Source: Eggerthellaceae bacterium
GTDB lineage: Bacteria > Actinomycetota > Coriobacteriia > Coriobacteriales > Eggerthellaceae
Length of the DNA: 63,895 nt
Direction of reading: 5' to 3'
Assembly (NCBI GenBank): GCA_022792415.1
Contig: JAAWAY010000003.1
Coordinates: 1-63,895 of the forward strand
Each line of letters starts with the position of its first letter. The stretch's first letter is position 1. A program made the position numbers and the translations under genes. Shown here piece after piece: positions 8,890 to 17,681 of the stretch. The notes beneath the pieces were generated by a model. The model worked only from the letters and a program-made list of their open reading frames with translations, was not told the origin of the DNA and made no database searches.

Positions 8890-9849
8890 CTAGTCGGCGG
8901 TGATGAGGGTGCCCGTCTGGCCGCGCAGGCCCTCGGCGGCGTGACCGAGCGACGTAATGAGCGCCTTGCCGCCCGGGTGCGCCTCGACGAACTTCACGCA
9001 CGCCTCCACCTTGGGCATCATGCTGCCGGGCGCGAACTGGCCCTGGGCCAGGTACGTGCGCGCCTCGGCCGCCGTCATGGCGTCGATGGCCTTCTGGTCG
9101 GGCTGGTTGAAGTTGAGGTACACCTTCTCCACCGCCGTCAGGATGATGAGCATGTCGGCGTGCATGCGCCAGGCCAGGATGGAGCTGACGAGGTCCTTGT
9201 CGACGATGGCGTCGACGGCCTGGTACTGGCCGTCCTTCATGACGACGGGGATGCCGCCCCCGCCGGCGGCCACGGTGACGCAGCCGTCGTCCACCATGTC
9301 GCGGATGACCTCCAGCTCGACGATGTCCTGCGGCACGGGGCTGGGCACCACGCGGCGCCATCCGCGCCCGGAGTCCTCGCGCACCTGACAGCCCGTGGCC
9401 TTGGCGAACGCCTTGGCCTCGGCCTCGTCCATGAAGGCGCCGATGGGCTTCTCGTAGTCCTTGAACGCGGGGTCGTCCGCGTCGACGGTGACGTGGGTGG
9501 GCACGTCGGCCACCGAGCGCATGATGCCCTGCGCGCGGAACTCGTTCATGAGCGCCACCACCAGCTGGGCGCCGATGTAGCCCTGGCTCATGGCGTTGCA
9601 ATCGACGAGTGGCATGAAGGGCACCTGGGCCTTCGGGTCCTTGGAGGCCACGGTGAACGCCTCGTCGATGATGCCCACCTGCGGGCCGTTGCCGTGCGTG
9701 ACGACGACGTTGATGCCCTCCTTGACCATGGCGGCCAGGTTCTTGGACGCCTCCTGCAGCAGCTTGAGCTGCTGGTCGGGCGTATCGCCCAGCGCGTTGC
9801 CGCCCAACGCGATGACCACGCGCTTGCCCTCGAGGTTCTCCTGCATCAT
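8890..9849 (-). CDS. arcC: Carbamate kinase
   Basis: 319-aa enzyme of the amino-acid kinase family that transfers phosphate from carbamoyl phosphate to ADP, giving ATP, ammonia and CO2 in the cytoplasm. Signatures: VVIALGGNALG at the N-terminus, VVVTHGNGPQVG, and CVTVAAGGGGIPVV in the middle. The length fits the family. In Coriobacteriia this enzyme usually serves arginine, agmatine or allantoin/purine fermentation, but no deiminase or transcarbamylase gene is adjacent, so it is a stand-alone copy here. ATG 9849 follows AAAGGA; a second ATG lies directly after it. Confidence 0.95.
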   Translation of the reverse strand: MMQENLEGKRVVIALGGNALGDTPDQQLKLLQEASKNLAAMVKEGINVVVTHGNGPQVGIIDEAFTVASKDPKAQVPFMPLVDCNAMSQGYIGAQLVVALMNEFRAQGIMRSVADVPTHVTVDADDPAFKDYEKPIGAFMDEAEAKAFAKATGCQVREDSGRGWRRVVPSPVPQDIVELEVIRDMVDDGCVTVAAGGGGIPVVMKDGQYQAVDAIVDKDLVSSILAWRMHADMLIILTAVEKVYLNFNQPDQKAIDAMTAAEARTYLAQGQFAPGSMMPKVEACVKFVEAHPGGKALITSLGHAAEGLRGQTGTLITAD

Positions 9850-10004
9850 GACGCGTCCTTTCTCCGGGGTATCGCCCCTTACGGTACGCGCGCGCCAACG
9901 CGGCACGGGGCCACGCGGGCCACCTGCTGCCAGGCGGTTGGGACGCCGACACCGAGACGCAAGGCGGGGGCGCGGCATCGCCCCGCGGGCGCATGCGGGG
10001 CGCG

Positions 10005-10772
10005 CTACGCCAGCGTCGTCGCCAGGTCGAACGCCAGGCGCGCGGCGAACAGCACGATGACCACCAGCATGACGGGGCGCACGGCCGCGGCGCCGCGCCT
10101 GCTGAACAGGCTGGATCCCACCCAGTTGCCCGCGATGCCGAACACGCCCGCCACCAGGCCCAGCGCCACCAGCACCTCCCCGCTCGCCAGGAACACGGCC
10201 AGCGCGGCGGCGTTGGTGGACAGGTTGATGGCCTTGGTGGTGCCCTGCGCCTCGCGCACGCCCTGGTGCCCCAGCGTGGTCAGCAGCAGCATGAGGATGG
10301 CGCCCGTCCCGGGCCCGTAGAACCCGTCGTAGGCGCCCACCGCCAGGGCCACCACGCCCGTCACGGCCAGCGAGCGCGCCGGCGGCAGCGGCCGCTCGGA
10401 GAACGCGTCGAGGTCCTTCGTGCGCAGCACGAGCCACGCCACGCCCGGCAGCGACACCAGCATGAACACCATGAGCGCCGAGCTGTCGGCCAGAAGCGCC
10501 AGGTTGGACCCGATGAACGAGCCGGTCAGGCCGCACGCCACCCCGAGCGCCACGTGGTGGCGCACCATGTAGCCGAACAGCGCGTAGCGCACGGTGGCCA
10601 CGAGCGTGCCCATGGTGCTCGACAGCTTGTTGGTGCCGATGGCCACATGCGCGGGCAGTCCCGCGAAGAAGTAGGCGGGCAGCGATATGAGGCCGCCCCC
10701 GCCCGCGACGGCGTCGACGAGGCCGGCCACGAAGGCCAGGGGGCACACTATGGCAAACGTGAGCAGGGACAT
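10005..10772 (-). CDS. TauE/SafE-family anion exporter
   Basis: 255-aa membrane protein with about eight hydrophobic helices. It shows the family start FVAGLVDAVAGGGGLISLP and a second similar half (GAYDGFYGPGTGAILMLLL), as expected for the duplicated TauE/SafE fold (DUF81) that exports sulfite or organosulfonates. The substrate is unknown. It ends 12 bases downstream of the PARG-like gene start-to-stop order on the same strand (10785), so the two genes are probably cotranscribed without an obvious functional link. Confidence 0.88.
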   Translation of the reverse strand: MSLLTFAIVCPLAFVAGLVDAVAGGGGLISLPAYFFAGLPAHVAIGTNKLSSTMGTLVATVRYALFGYMVRHHVALGVACGLTGSFIGSNLALLADSSALMVFMLVSLPGVAWLVLRTKDLDAFSERPLPPARSLAVTGVVALAVGAYDGFYGPGTGAILMLLLTTLGHQGVREAQGTTKAINLSTNAAALAVFLASGEVLVALGLVAGVFGIAGNWVGSSLFSRRGAAAVRPVMLVVIVLFAARLAFDLATTLA

Positions 10773-10784
10773 CGAACAAGCTGG

Positions 10785-11654
10785 CTAGCGGATGGTGATG
10801 CCCTCCGGCAGCTCGATGCTGCGCCAGTCGTCCTCGTCGTCCTCCGCCTCCCCCGCGTCGGCGACCGGGGCCGCGGCGACGGGCTCAGGTGCCCCGAAGG
10901 CGTCGCGGAAGGTGTCGACGTAGGCGCGCGGCACGGCGAACACGATGCGCCCGATGGCGCCGGGATGCGCGGCGATCCACTCCTGGAACAGGGTGATGAC
11001 CTGCTGCGGGTCGTAGCCCAGACGGCCGCAGGCGAAGGCGCCGCAGATGAGCGTCTCGCACCCGTTGGCGGCGGCGATGCGCAGCAGCGTCTCCACGCGA
11101 TCGGCCAGCGCGCGGTCGCACTCGCGCTCGGAGCGGTGGTTCTCGAGCGCGCGGGCGCGCAGCGGCTCGGCGACGGCGATGACGTCGGCCTTCTTCACGG
11201 TGCCGCCGCGCAGGAACACCACGTCGGGCAGGTACGCGGCGCGGTCGGTGAACAGCATGCCGCGGCGGTAGTCGCGGTTCTGGTCGTGGAAGTCGCCTCG
11301 GATGCCGCAGAGCACCTCGTACAGGTTGCTCTCGGAGCACAGGATCTGCTCGGGGCCGAGGGCCCCGTCCTCGTAGGCGCCGCCCGGGCGGGTGAACGAC
11401 GCGGGGTCCACGAGCGCCGTGCGCCCGCGCCCGTCACGCCACAGCGCCTCGGGCGCGAAGCTGGTGACCACCAGTGTCTCGGTCGCGTCGAACGGGGCCT
11501 CGGGAAGCGGCAGGTCACGCCCGACGCCCTCCTCGTAGATCTCGGCGGCGTCCACGGTGGCCGCCGTCTCCTTGGCGAAGGCGCCCCTCATGAGCCCCAG
11601 GTGCTTGGCCGCCTGGGCCCGGCGCTCCTCGCGCTGCTGATCGTTTGCCGCCAT
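10785..11654 (-). CDS. TIGR02452-family (bacterial-type PARG) macrodomain protein
   Basis: 289-aa protein. The central part carries the family core: LVDPASFTRPGGAYEDGALGPEQILC, then SNLYEVL, and later ETLICGAFACGRLGYDP. In this family the GGAYxxGALGPEQ loop binds ADP-ribose, and the adjacent Glu (in PEQ) acts in removing poly- or mono-ADP-ribose. The likely role is ADP-ribosylglycohydrolase in the cytoplasm. ATG 11654 is used because GGAAGGGAGC precedes it. The C-terminal tail is acidic. It is followed by a TauE-like gene after a 12-base gap. Confidence 0.82.
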   Translation of the reverse strand: MAANDQQREERRAQAAKHLGLMRGAFAKETAATVDAAEIYEEGVGRDLPLPEAPFDATETLVVTSFAPEALWRDGRGRTALVDPASFTRPGGAYEDGALGPEQILCSESNLYEVLCGIRGDFHDQNRDYRRGMLFTDRAAYLPDVVFLRGGTVKKADVIAVAEPLRARALENHRSERECDRALADRVETLLRIAAANGCETLICGAFACGRLGYDPQQVITLFQEWIAAHPGAIGRIVFAVPRAYVDTFRDAFGAPEPVAAAPVADAGEAEDDEDDWRSIELPEGITIR

Positions 11655-11727
11655 GCCCGCTCCCTTCCTCGTTCGCTCGTCCGCGCTCACGTGCGCGAGA
11701 GGCCCGCGCCTCCCGCGTGCGCCCATT

Positions 11728-12171
11728 CTAGCCCAGGCGCCCGCCCAGCTCGGCCGCGGCGGCCGCCTTGTCGAAGTTGCCGCCCGTGGCCTTGGTGAGC
11801 GCGCCCATGACGCGGCCCATGTCCTTCTTCGTGGTGGCGCCGGTCTCGGCCAGCACAGCGTCGATGAGGGCCGACAGCTCCGCGCCGGACACCTGCGCGG
11901 GCAGGTAGCCCTCCAGGATGGCCACCTGCTCGGTCAGAAGGTCGGTGCGCTCCTGGTTGGTGCCGGCCTTGATGGAGCCGTCCAGCGTCTCACGCGTCTG
12001 CTTGATGACGCGCTTGAGCATGGCGTCGACGTCAGCCTCCTCCACGGCGCGGCGCTCGTCCACCTCGATGGCCTTGAGCTCGGTGTGCACCTGGCGCAGG
12101 ATGTCGCGGCGCGGCTTGTCGCCCGCCTTCATAGCGGCCTTGATCTCGTCTTGCAGGGTCTGGTAGTCCAT
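11728..12171 (-). CDS. yqeY: GatB/YqeY-domain protein
   Basis: 147-aa, helical, lysine/glutamate-rich protein matching YqeY in length and in blocks such as AMKAGDKPRRDILRQVHTELKAIEVDE and LTEQVAILEGYLPAQVSGAEL. The family shares a fold with the tail domain of amidotransferase subunit GatB and is thought to bind tRNA; its reaction is unknown. GGAGGAG precedes the ATG at 12171. The gene is single and divergent from the Cys-rich protein gene at 12388. Confidence 0.92.
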   Translation of the reverse strand: MDYQTLQDEIKAAMKAGDKPRRDILRQVHTELKAIEVDERRAVEEADVDAMLKRVIKQTRETLDGSIKAGTNQERTDLLTEQVAILEGYLPAQVSGAELSALIDAVLAETGATTKKDMGRVMGALTKATGGNFDKAAAAAELGGRLG

Positions 12172-12387
12172 GGCTCCTCCTCTGTGGGTCGCCCGCGGCG
12201 CGCGGGTCTGGCCGGGCGGCGCGCCCTCCGTCTCGGTGAGGGCCCCATGGTAGCACGGCCGGTGCGCGGGCGTTCGGCAGGACGCCGGCGAGGGGCGCTC
12301 CCGGACGCGCATCCCTTAGAATGGGATCAGATGATAACCCCGGGCCGCCCCCGCGCGCCCGTCCTCACCCGACGAACGGAGTCGCGC

Positions 12388-12852
12388 ATGACCGAAGACG
12401 CCCCCGCCGCCAACGCCCGAGGCCCCCTGGACCCCGACGCCCTGGCATCCCGCACGCTCGCGCTGCACGAGCAGCGGCACAACTGCGCCCAGTCCGTCGC
12501 CTGCGCCTTCGCGCCGCTCACGCCCTTCGACGAGGGTGCCCTGTTCGCCCTGATGGAGGGCTTCGGATCCGGGATGGGCGCCGGATGCGAGACCTGCGGC
12601 GCCGTGTCGGCGGGCGTGGCCGTCATCGGCGCCCTCGCCAGCGACGGGCGGGATCTGCGCACCACCAAGGAGCGCACCTACGTCATCGCCGACGAGTTCG
12701 TGGAGGCCTTCCGCACCGCCCACGGCACCACCGGCTGCGACGCCCTGAGGGAGCGCAGCGACGTGCCCAAGCCCCACCGCTGCGACGCCTACCTAACAGA
12801 CGCCGCGCGCCTGCTGGCCGACGTGCTCGAACGCCACGACCTGGTGAGCTGA
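12388..12852 (+). CDS. C-GCAxxG-C-C family redox protein
   Basis: 154-aa Cys-rich protein. The family pattern is visible: RHNCAQSVACAF, then GFGSGMGAGCETCGAVSAGVAVIG, and a C-terminal GCDALRE with HRCDAYL. Members are often encoded beside redox or metal-handling genes and some use selenocysteine; here all positions are ordinary Cys codons. Function is not established, and a metal- or disulfide-based redox role is inferred. A -10-like TAGAAT at 12317-12322 lies about 65 bases upstream. A short ACGGAGT precedes the ATG. Confidence 0.8.
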   Translation: MTEDAPAANARGPLDPDALASRTLALHEQRHNCAQSVACAFAPLTPFDEGALFALMEGFGSGMGAGCETCGAVSAGVAVIGALASDGRDLRTTKERTYVIADEFVEAFRTAHGTTGCDALRERSDVPKPHRCDAYLTDAARLLADVLERHDLVS

Positions 12853-13004
12853 GTCCCGACGGAGCATCCGCCCGGCGCAACGCCCCCACGCGCTGGTCGG
12901 CGGACCGAGGCTTCGGCAGCCCCTTGGCAAGGGGAAGGGAACGGTTCCCCCACGGCGCGCGCGACCGGCCGCCCCGCGCGCGGCCCGGCGCCTACCATGG
13001 GTCT

Positions 13005-14369
13005 ATGACCTCTGCCGCCGATGACATATCGAAGCGCTCCCCCCGCCTGTCCACCGTGTCGCTGGCCGTGCTGGTACTGGTGACGTTCTTCACGGCCCTG
13101 TACATGAAGGGCCTGAACAGCGGCATCCCGCTGTACTACGACAGCATCGGGCGCTCCGCCACCGTGGGCGGCACGTTCGTGGCCGTGTTCACGCTGGCGA
13201 GCACCGCCATGCGTTTGGTCGGCGGCCAGATAACCGACCACTTCGCGCACTACCGCGTGCTCCTGGCCAGCCTGGCGGGCCTGCTCGTCGGCGTGGCGGT
13301 GCCGGCCCTGTGCGACGCGTTCGCCGTGGTGATGGCGTCACGCGTGCTGCAGGGCGCCAGCTTCGCGCTGGCCACCAACGTCATGACCGTGGCCGTGATG
13401 GGATCGGCCTCGGTCAAGCACATCGGCAAGCGCGTCGGCATCAAGGGCGCGGGCACGTCGCTGGGCACCATGCTCGGGGCGCTCGTGTCCACCTGGCTGC
13501 TGGACGGCGTGGGCTACCAGGGGTTCTATGCGTTCTACGCCGCCATCATCGTCGTCGCCATCGGCGCGGTCCTGCTGCTGCACCGCGCCGAGCGGGCACG
13601 AGGCGCGGGCACCGGCGACGCGCAGGACGCAGGCGCGCCCGGGGCGAAGGCGACCGCGCAGGACGCGGCCCACGCGCCCTCCGCGAGTGGCGACGCGGTG
13701 GCCGTCCCGACGTCCGACGCATCCGGGGCCAAGGCGCAGGCTGCGGACGGCGTCGCGGCGACGCGTCGGGAGCGCCTGCGCGCGCTCATCGCCCCCTATC
13801 TCATCCCCGAGGTGGCGCCCTTCCTGGCCGTGTCCTTCGCCCGGCGCCTGCCCAAGGGCTTCTGCATCGCCTTCATCCTGGTGTTCGCCCGGCACGTGGG
13901 CATCGCGGCAGGGGCGGCGTTCTTCGTCGTCGCGGGCGGCACGACGCTGCTGTGCCGCCTGTGCGGGGGGCGCCTGTTCGACAGCGACCGCACCTGGCTG
14001 CTGCTGCCGCTCATCTCCGTGCAGATCGTCGGCTTCGCGCTGCTGGCGGTCGCACCGTCGCTCACGACGCTCATCGTCGCCGCCGTCGGCTACGGCATAT
14101 CGGTGGGCACCACGTCGCCGTTCATCAAGACGCTCACCGCCAAGTCCGCGCCACGCGAGCATTGGGGTGTCGTCAACGGCGAGCTGTACTTCTTCGGCGA
14201 CATGGGCAAGGCGATCGGCGCCTTCGCCGGCGGCCTGCTCATCGACGCCACGTCCAAGGCCCTCGTCCCCGAGATCGCGCTGGGCTTCGCCGTGCTCACG
14301 GCCGCGCTGACGGCCATCGCCCTGCTGGTCGGCCACATCATGCGGGGCCGCTCCGCCAAGGACGCGTAG
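13005..14369 (+). CDS. MFS transporter
   Basis: 454-aa major facilitator with two sets of six hydrophobic helices separated by a long Ala/Asp-rich cytoplasmic loop (residues about 205-250). The helix 2-3 loop has the MFS-type signature GGQITDHFAHYRV, and helix 4 has ASRVLQGASFA. The overall sequence is like drug/metabolite exporters, but the substrate is unknown. ATG 13005 has a poor ribosome site; the upstream frame to 12321 is antisense-shadow coding and is not used. The DNA just upstream (12937-12956) contains a CCCCTTGG/CAAGGGG stem also seen near 3403. Confidence 0.88.
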   Translation: MTSAADDISKRSPRLSTVSLAVLVLVTFFTALYMKGLNSGIPLYYDSIGRSATVGGTFVAVFTLASTAMRLVGGQITDHFAHYRVLLASLAGLLVGVAVPALCDAFAVVMASRVLQGASFALATNVMTVAVMGSASVKHIGKRVGIKGAGTSLGTMLGALVSTWLLDGVGYQGFYAFYAAIIVVAIGAVLLLHRAERARGAGTGDAQDAGAPGAKATAQDAAHAPSASGDAVAVPTSDASGAKAQAADGVAATRRERLRALIAPYLIPEVAPFLAVSFARRLPKGFCIAFILVFARHVGIAAGAAFFVVAGGTTLLCRLCGGRLFDSDRTWLLLPLISVQIVGFALLAVAPSLTTLIVAAVGYGISVGTTSPFIKTLTAKSAPREHWGVVNGELYFFGDMGKAIGAFAGGLLIDATSKALVPEIALGFAVLTAALTAIALLVGHIMRGRSAKDA

Positions 14370-14408
14370 GAGCAGGGCGGGCGGCGCCCGCTGCCTCCGC
14401 TGACGCTA

Positions 14409-14476
14409 CCTGCGTTGCCGCACCTGCGCCTGCGCCGTGGCGCGCCACCGACGCCGCCTGCGTTGCCGCACCTGCG
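14409..14476. repeat. Pair of 20-bp direct repeats between convergent genes
   Basis: CCTGCGTTGCCGCACCTGCG occurs at 14409-14428 and again at 14457-14476, 48 bases apart, between the 3' ends of the MFS and ArsC-like genes. The flanking bases are also similar (GACGCTA/GACGCCG), as in a decayed tandem duplication. Confidence 0.6.
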
Positions 14477-14528
14477 GCTGCCCCGCCGCCCGACGGCTAC
14501 CACCCCGGGGTGACTGTGACCGACGACC

Positions 14529-14894
14529 CTACCGCCCCAGCGCCTCCGCCCAGGCCGCGTCCCTGAAGCCCGGCGCCGCGGGCACGCCGTCCACGACGAG
14601 CAGGGGGCGCTTGACCAGCATGCCGTCGGTGGCCAGCAGGTCGTAGGCCTCGTCATCGGTCATGCCCTCGTCGAGGCGGCGCTTGACGTCCAACTCGCGG
14701 TAGCGCATGCCCGACGTGTTGAAGAACCGGCGGACGGGAAGCCCGCTCGCCTCGCGCCACGCCCGCAGCTCGGCGGCCGTGGGGTTGTCGGCGACGATGT
14801 CGCGCTCCTCGAAGTCAATGCCCTGGTCCTGGAGCCACTTCTTGGCCTTCTTGCAGGTGGAGCACTTCGGGTACTCGATGAACACCACGGTCAT
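14529..14894 (-). CDS. ArsC/Spx-family thioredoxin-fold protein
   Basis: 121-aa protein starting MTVVFIEYPKCSTCKKAKKWL, with a redox-active CSTC (CxxC) and then a DIVADNPTAAEL segment and GMLVKRPLLVV loop, the arrangement of the YffB/Spx/MgsR branch of arsenate-reductase-like proteins. The Arg equivalent of the ArsC triad is not evident, so a role in thiol chemistry or regulation is more likely than arsenate reduction. No arsenic genes are adjacent. The short AAAGGACCACCT leader serves as ribosome site. Confidence 0.88.
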   Translation of the reverse strand: MTVVFIEYPKCSTCKKAKKWLQDQGIDFEERDIVADNPTAAELRAWREASGLPVRRFFNTSGMRYRELDVKRRLDEGMTDDEAYDLLATDGMLVKRPLLVVDGVPAAPGFRDAAWAEALGR

Positions 14895-15015
14895 AGGTGG
14901 TCCTTTCGACGAGACGGATGCCTAGCGCCCATTGTACGACCTGCGCCGCCTCGCCCATGCGAGCACCCCCCGAGCACGAGGCCCCTCTTGACACATTACC
15001 CCGGCGCGGCGCTAC

Positions 15016-15170
15016 TTTTTTTGAGTTCGGTACACACGGGGGCGCGCTTTTCGCCCCCTCGGCGCCCGGCGACGAGCCCTGCCGCCCCCTTTGCCCAGGA
15101 AACACCCGCGAGCACGCGCGCCTGCCACGAGAAACCCGCGCCCCCTGTGTACCAAACTCGCATTTTCGAC
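15016..15170. repeat. Structured inverted-repeat element (GAGTTTGGTACAC arms), copy 1
   Basis: Within the gene-free stretch 14895-15670, GAGTTCGGTACACACGGGGG (from 15023) is an inverted copy of the sequence at 15137-15163, which contains CCCCCTGTGTACCAAACTC, with one mismatch and one indel. The right arm continues to CATTTTCGAC (15161-15170), which is itself inverted at 15379-15388 (GTCGAAAATG). The same arm core returns at 63479-63619. No open frame is convincing here. The element could fold into a long stem in RNA or be a non-autonomous repeat. Confidence 0.65.
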
Positions 15171-15240
15171 GCTCGTGCGCCGCGTTGCTGTCAAGCCGTC
15201 GCCCGGCGCGCCCCACGAGCCTGCCGCCAGCTGCGTCTCG

Positions 15241-15445
15241 GGACACTTTTCCGATGCGCGGTGGCAGCCCAGCGAGGTTTGCTACACAAAAACAAGGTAC
15301 GCCGCCCCTCTCCCCTCGACACGCGCCTTGCGCAACCGGCGTTTGCCCAGGTCACGCCAAACCGCTCCCCCGCTCGCGTCGAAAATGTCGCGCGAGTGAT
15401 GTATCAAACCTCCCTGCGCTGCCACCGGACATCGGAAAAGTGTCC
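15241..15445. repeat. 45-bp inverted repeat, second structured element
   Basis: The arm at 15241-15285 (beginning GGACACTTTTCCGATG) and the arm at 15401-15445 are inverted copies matching at about 40 of 45 positions, separated by 115 bases. The inner end GAGGTTTGCTAC resembles the arm core of the first element. Together the two elements fill most of 15016-15445. No promoter, tRNA or protein gene explains them. Confidence 0.7.
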
Positions 15446-15670
15446 GCGGGGGTCGCCCGCTTAGCGCCATCCGCCACGCAGGCGACGAATCCCGGCCGGG
15501 GCTGCAGCCCGCAGATGACGCACGCGCCGCCGAGCGCCATCCCCCCGCCTAAGGGCAGCGGCACGAGCCGCCGCCGGCCACCCGGGCCCGCTTTCCCCTC
15601 GCAGGCCAAACGCCTATAGTGAGGGAAGCAAGCAGCGCGACGCGCAGCGATCAGCAGGAGGGAAGACGAC

Positions 15671-16753
15671 ATGGCGGCACCCACGGACCAAGCACGCGGC
15701 AACGGCGGGGGCGCCGGCGCCGAGCTTTCCCGCCGCATCAAGATGCGCGGGCTCGACCTGGGCTTCGGCCAGGTCGGCATCGCCCCGTGCCGCGACTACC
15801 CCGAGCACGCCGCGGAGGCGCGCGCTCGCGGCACGTACGACCTGTTCGAGGCCAACCCCCACAGCTTCATCGCCGGCTGCTTTCCCTCGCGCTACTTTCC
15901 TCAGGGCACGTCCGCGGTGTGCGCGACGCTCGGCTTCGGGCACCAGGCCGTCCCGGACCAGCTGAGGGGGCACATCGGGCGCGTCTACCTGTCACGCTCC
16001 TACACGCCCCGCCCCGACAGCATCGCGGGCAGGCGCGTCACCGCGATGGCCGACTTCCTGCGCGAGCTCGGCATGCAGGTGTACGACGGCCCGGTCGAGC
16101 CGCCGGCCCGACCCCTCGCCCAGGACGCGGGCATCGTGCGCTGGGGGGCCAACAACTTCTGCTTCACGGAGGACGACGGCTCGTTCTGCGTCATCTACGT
16201 GTGGCTCGTCGACGCCGCCCTGGCCTACGACACGCCCGCCGAGCCCTTCTCGTGCCCGCCGGGATGCCAGCGGTGCGTGGACGCCTGTCCCACCGGCGCG
16301 CTGTCGGCGCCGCGCACGCTCGATCCCACGCGCTGCGCCCTCTACGCCAACATCGGGCGCACCGACGATCCCGCGGTGACCGACGCGCTCGGCGGCATCG
16401 TCCACGGGTGCGACCTGTGCCAGGAGGCGTGCCCGCGCAACCACGCGGTCCTGCGCGAGGCCCAGGAAGGCCCGCGCGATCCGCTTCTCGACGCGCTCGC
16501 GCCGGCGTTCGACCTGGAGCGCATGCTCCTCATGACGGGAGCCGACGACCCGTACTACCGCGACGTCATCCATCCCGTGATGTACAACTACGTGCGTGAC
16601 GTGGACATCCTGCGGCGCAACGCGGCCATCGCCCTGGGCAACGCCGGCGATGCCGCCTGCGAGCCGGCCCTGCGCGAGGCGCTGCGGCGCTTCCCCGGCT
16701 CGCGCACCGCCGACGCCGCGCGCGACGCCCTGCGCAAGCTCGGCCGGGCGTGA
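15671..16753 (+). CDS. QueG-like double 4Fe-4S cluster protein with C-terminal HEAT repeat
   Basis: 360 aa. The middle contains two ferredoxin-type cluster motifs: CPPGCQRCVDACPTGAL (about residue 197) and GCDLCQEACPRN (about residue 247), followed by a helical repeat (RRNAAIALGNAGDAACEPALREAL) like the HEAT tail of epoxyqueuosine reductase. QueG completes queuosine synthesis in tRNA using cobalamin and two clusters. Differences from standard QueG, notably CxxxCxxC instead of CxxCxxC and a divergent N-terminal half, mean it may be a paralogue with another substrate. Strong ribosome site AGGAGGGA before ATG 15671; a -10-like TATAGT lies at about 15615. Confidence 0.78.
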   Translation: MAAPTDQARGNGGGAGAELSRRIKMRGLDLGFGQVGIAPCRDYPEHAAEARARGTYDLFEANPHSFIAGCFPSRYFPQGTSAVCATLGFGHQAVPDQLRGHIGRVYLSRSYTPRPDSIAGRRVTAMADFLRELGMQVYDGPVEPPARPLAQDAGIVRWGANNFCFTEDDGSFCVIYVWLVDAALAYDTPAEPFSCPPGCQRCVDACPTGALSAPRTLDPTRCALYANIGRTDDPAVTDALGGIVHGCDLCQEACPRNHAVLREAQEGPRDPLLDALAPAFDLERMLLMTGADDPYYRDVIHPVMYNYVRDVDILRRNAAIALGNAGDAACEPALREALRRFPGSRTADAARDALRKLGRA

Positions 16754-16785
16754 GGCCGAGGCGGGCCCCGCACCCCCGCGCCCGG

Positions 16786-16930
16786 CTAGCCCCGGGCGAT
16801 CCCCTCCACGAACGCCTCGATGAGCGCGTTCACCTCGTCGGGCCGGTCGGTATCCACGGCGTCCGCGAGCACGCGGAACCTAAGGGCGTGCGATGTGCCC
16901 GTTGCCCCAGGCCCAGCCGGTCTTCCTCCA
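16786..16930 (-). pseudogene. C-terminal gene remnant, possibly alpha/beta hydrolase
   Basis: On the minus strand the frame ending at stop 16786-16788 encodes a coherent tail, RVLADAVDTDRPDEV then NALIEAFVEGIARG, like the last helix of many alpha/beta-hydrolases. No start or catalytic part precedes it, because the deacylase gene at 16936 occupies the upstream DNA. It is best read as a decayed 3' end. The family guess rests on one short helix. Confidence 0.3.
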
Positions 16931-16935
16931 TGCCC

Positions 16936-17409
16936 CTACTCCTCCGGCAGCTTGCAGACGTCCACCCAGGCGCTGCCCGGGGTGAGCTCCTCCAGCTCGG
17001 CGGGCGAGAGCTCGATGGCGCTGTTGGAGCTGCCGCAGGCGGGGAACACCGTGGCGAACCGGCGCAGCGACTCGTCCAGGTACACGTCGCACTCCTCGCT
17101 CACGCCGAAGGGGCACACGCCGCCCACGGCGTGCCCGATGCGCGCCTCGGCCTCGTCGGCCTTGAGCATGCGCGGCTTGGCGTGGAAGGCGGCCTTGAAC
17201 TTGGGGTTGGCGATGCGGGCGTCGCCGGCGCACACGACGAGCGCCACGCGCTCGCCCACCTCGAACGAGAGCGTCTTGGCGATGCGGGCCGGCTCGCAGC
17301 CCACGGCCTGGGCCGCCAGCTCGACGGTGGCGCTCGACGTGGCGAACTCCCGGACGTCGCCCTCGCGCCCGAACTGCGCGAGATGCGCCTTGGCCTTCTC
17401 AAGTGACAT
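16936..17409 (-). CDS. YbaK/EbsC-family Cys-tRNA(Pro) deacylase
   Basis: 157-aa single-domain protein of the YbaK family, which hydrolyses Cys mischarged on tRNA(Pro). Visible family features are IAKTLSFEVGERVALVVCAGDARI (the Lys of AKT is the conserved catalytic-site residue), AVGGVCPFGV, and the Gly/Asn pocket CGSSNSAIELSP. Length is standard. ATG 17409 follows GAGGGAGAG. It is a stand-alone gene, divergent from ybaN-like 17682. Confidence 0.9.
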   Translation of the reverse strand: MSLEKAKAHLAQFGREGDVREFATSSATVELAAQAVGCEPARIAKTLSFEVGERVALVVCAGDARIANPKFKAAFHAKPRMLKADEAEARIGHAVGGVCPFGVSEECDVYLDESLRRFATVFPACGSSNSAIELSPAELEELTPGSAWVDVCKLPEE

Positions 17410-17617
17410 GCGGCTCTCTCCCTCGTACGTCTCGGATCGCTGTCGCGGCCCGAACGGGCCGCCCCACCATTCTACCCGCATCGCCTCGCCGGCAGCCCCT
17501 TGCGCGTCGATCGGCGCGAGCACCGGGCCGGACGCGGGCGAGCCCACGGCCCAAGGGCAAGTTGCGAAGGTTTAGTGGATGCGCCCCCTCCCCGAAGGAA
17601 ACCAAGGGTAACTTTCT

Positions 17618-17626
17618 TGCTAGAAT
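17618..17626 (+). promoter_or_regulatory. Extended -10 promoter for the YbaN-like gene
   Basis: TGCTAGAAT forms an extended -10 element (TG-N-TAGAAT) in a sudden AT-rich patch, about 55 bases upstream of ATG 17682. The -35 region is weak, as usual for extended -10 promoters. A GTTAAC palindrome follows at about 17639. Confidence 0.45.
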
Positions 17627-17681
17627 AAGTTTCCAAAAGTTAACATCCCGACACGCATCGAGAGAGAAAGCAGGGAAACCC

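Noticed and set aside
9993-11798. 601-codon plus-strand frame over TauE and PARG genes
   Set aside because: Composition typical of antisense GC-rich frames, and the opposite strand has two well-supported genes.
12937-12956. CCCCTTGG/CAAGGGG stem as terminator
   Set aside because: No T tract and close to the MFS start; a similar block near 3403 shows it may be a common short repeat, but two copies are too few to call.
14980-15010. TTGACA near 14988 as promoter
   Set aside because: No convincing -10 at the right spacing and no gene downstream on that strand.
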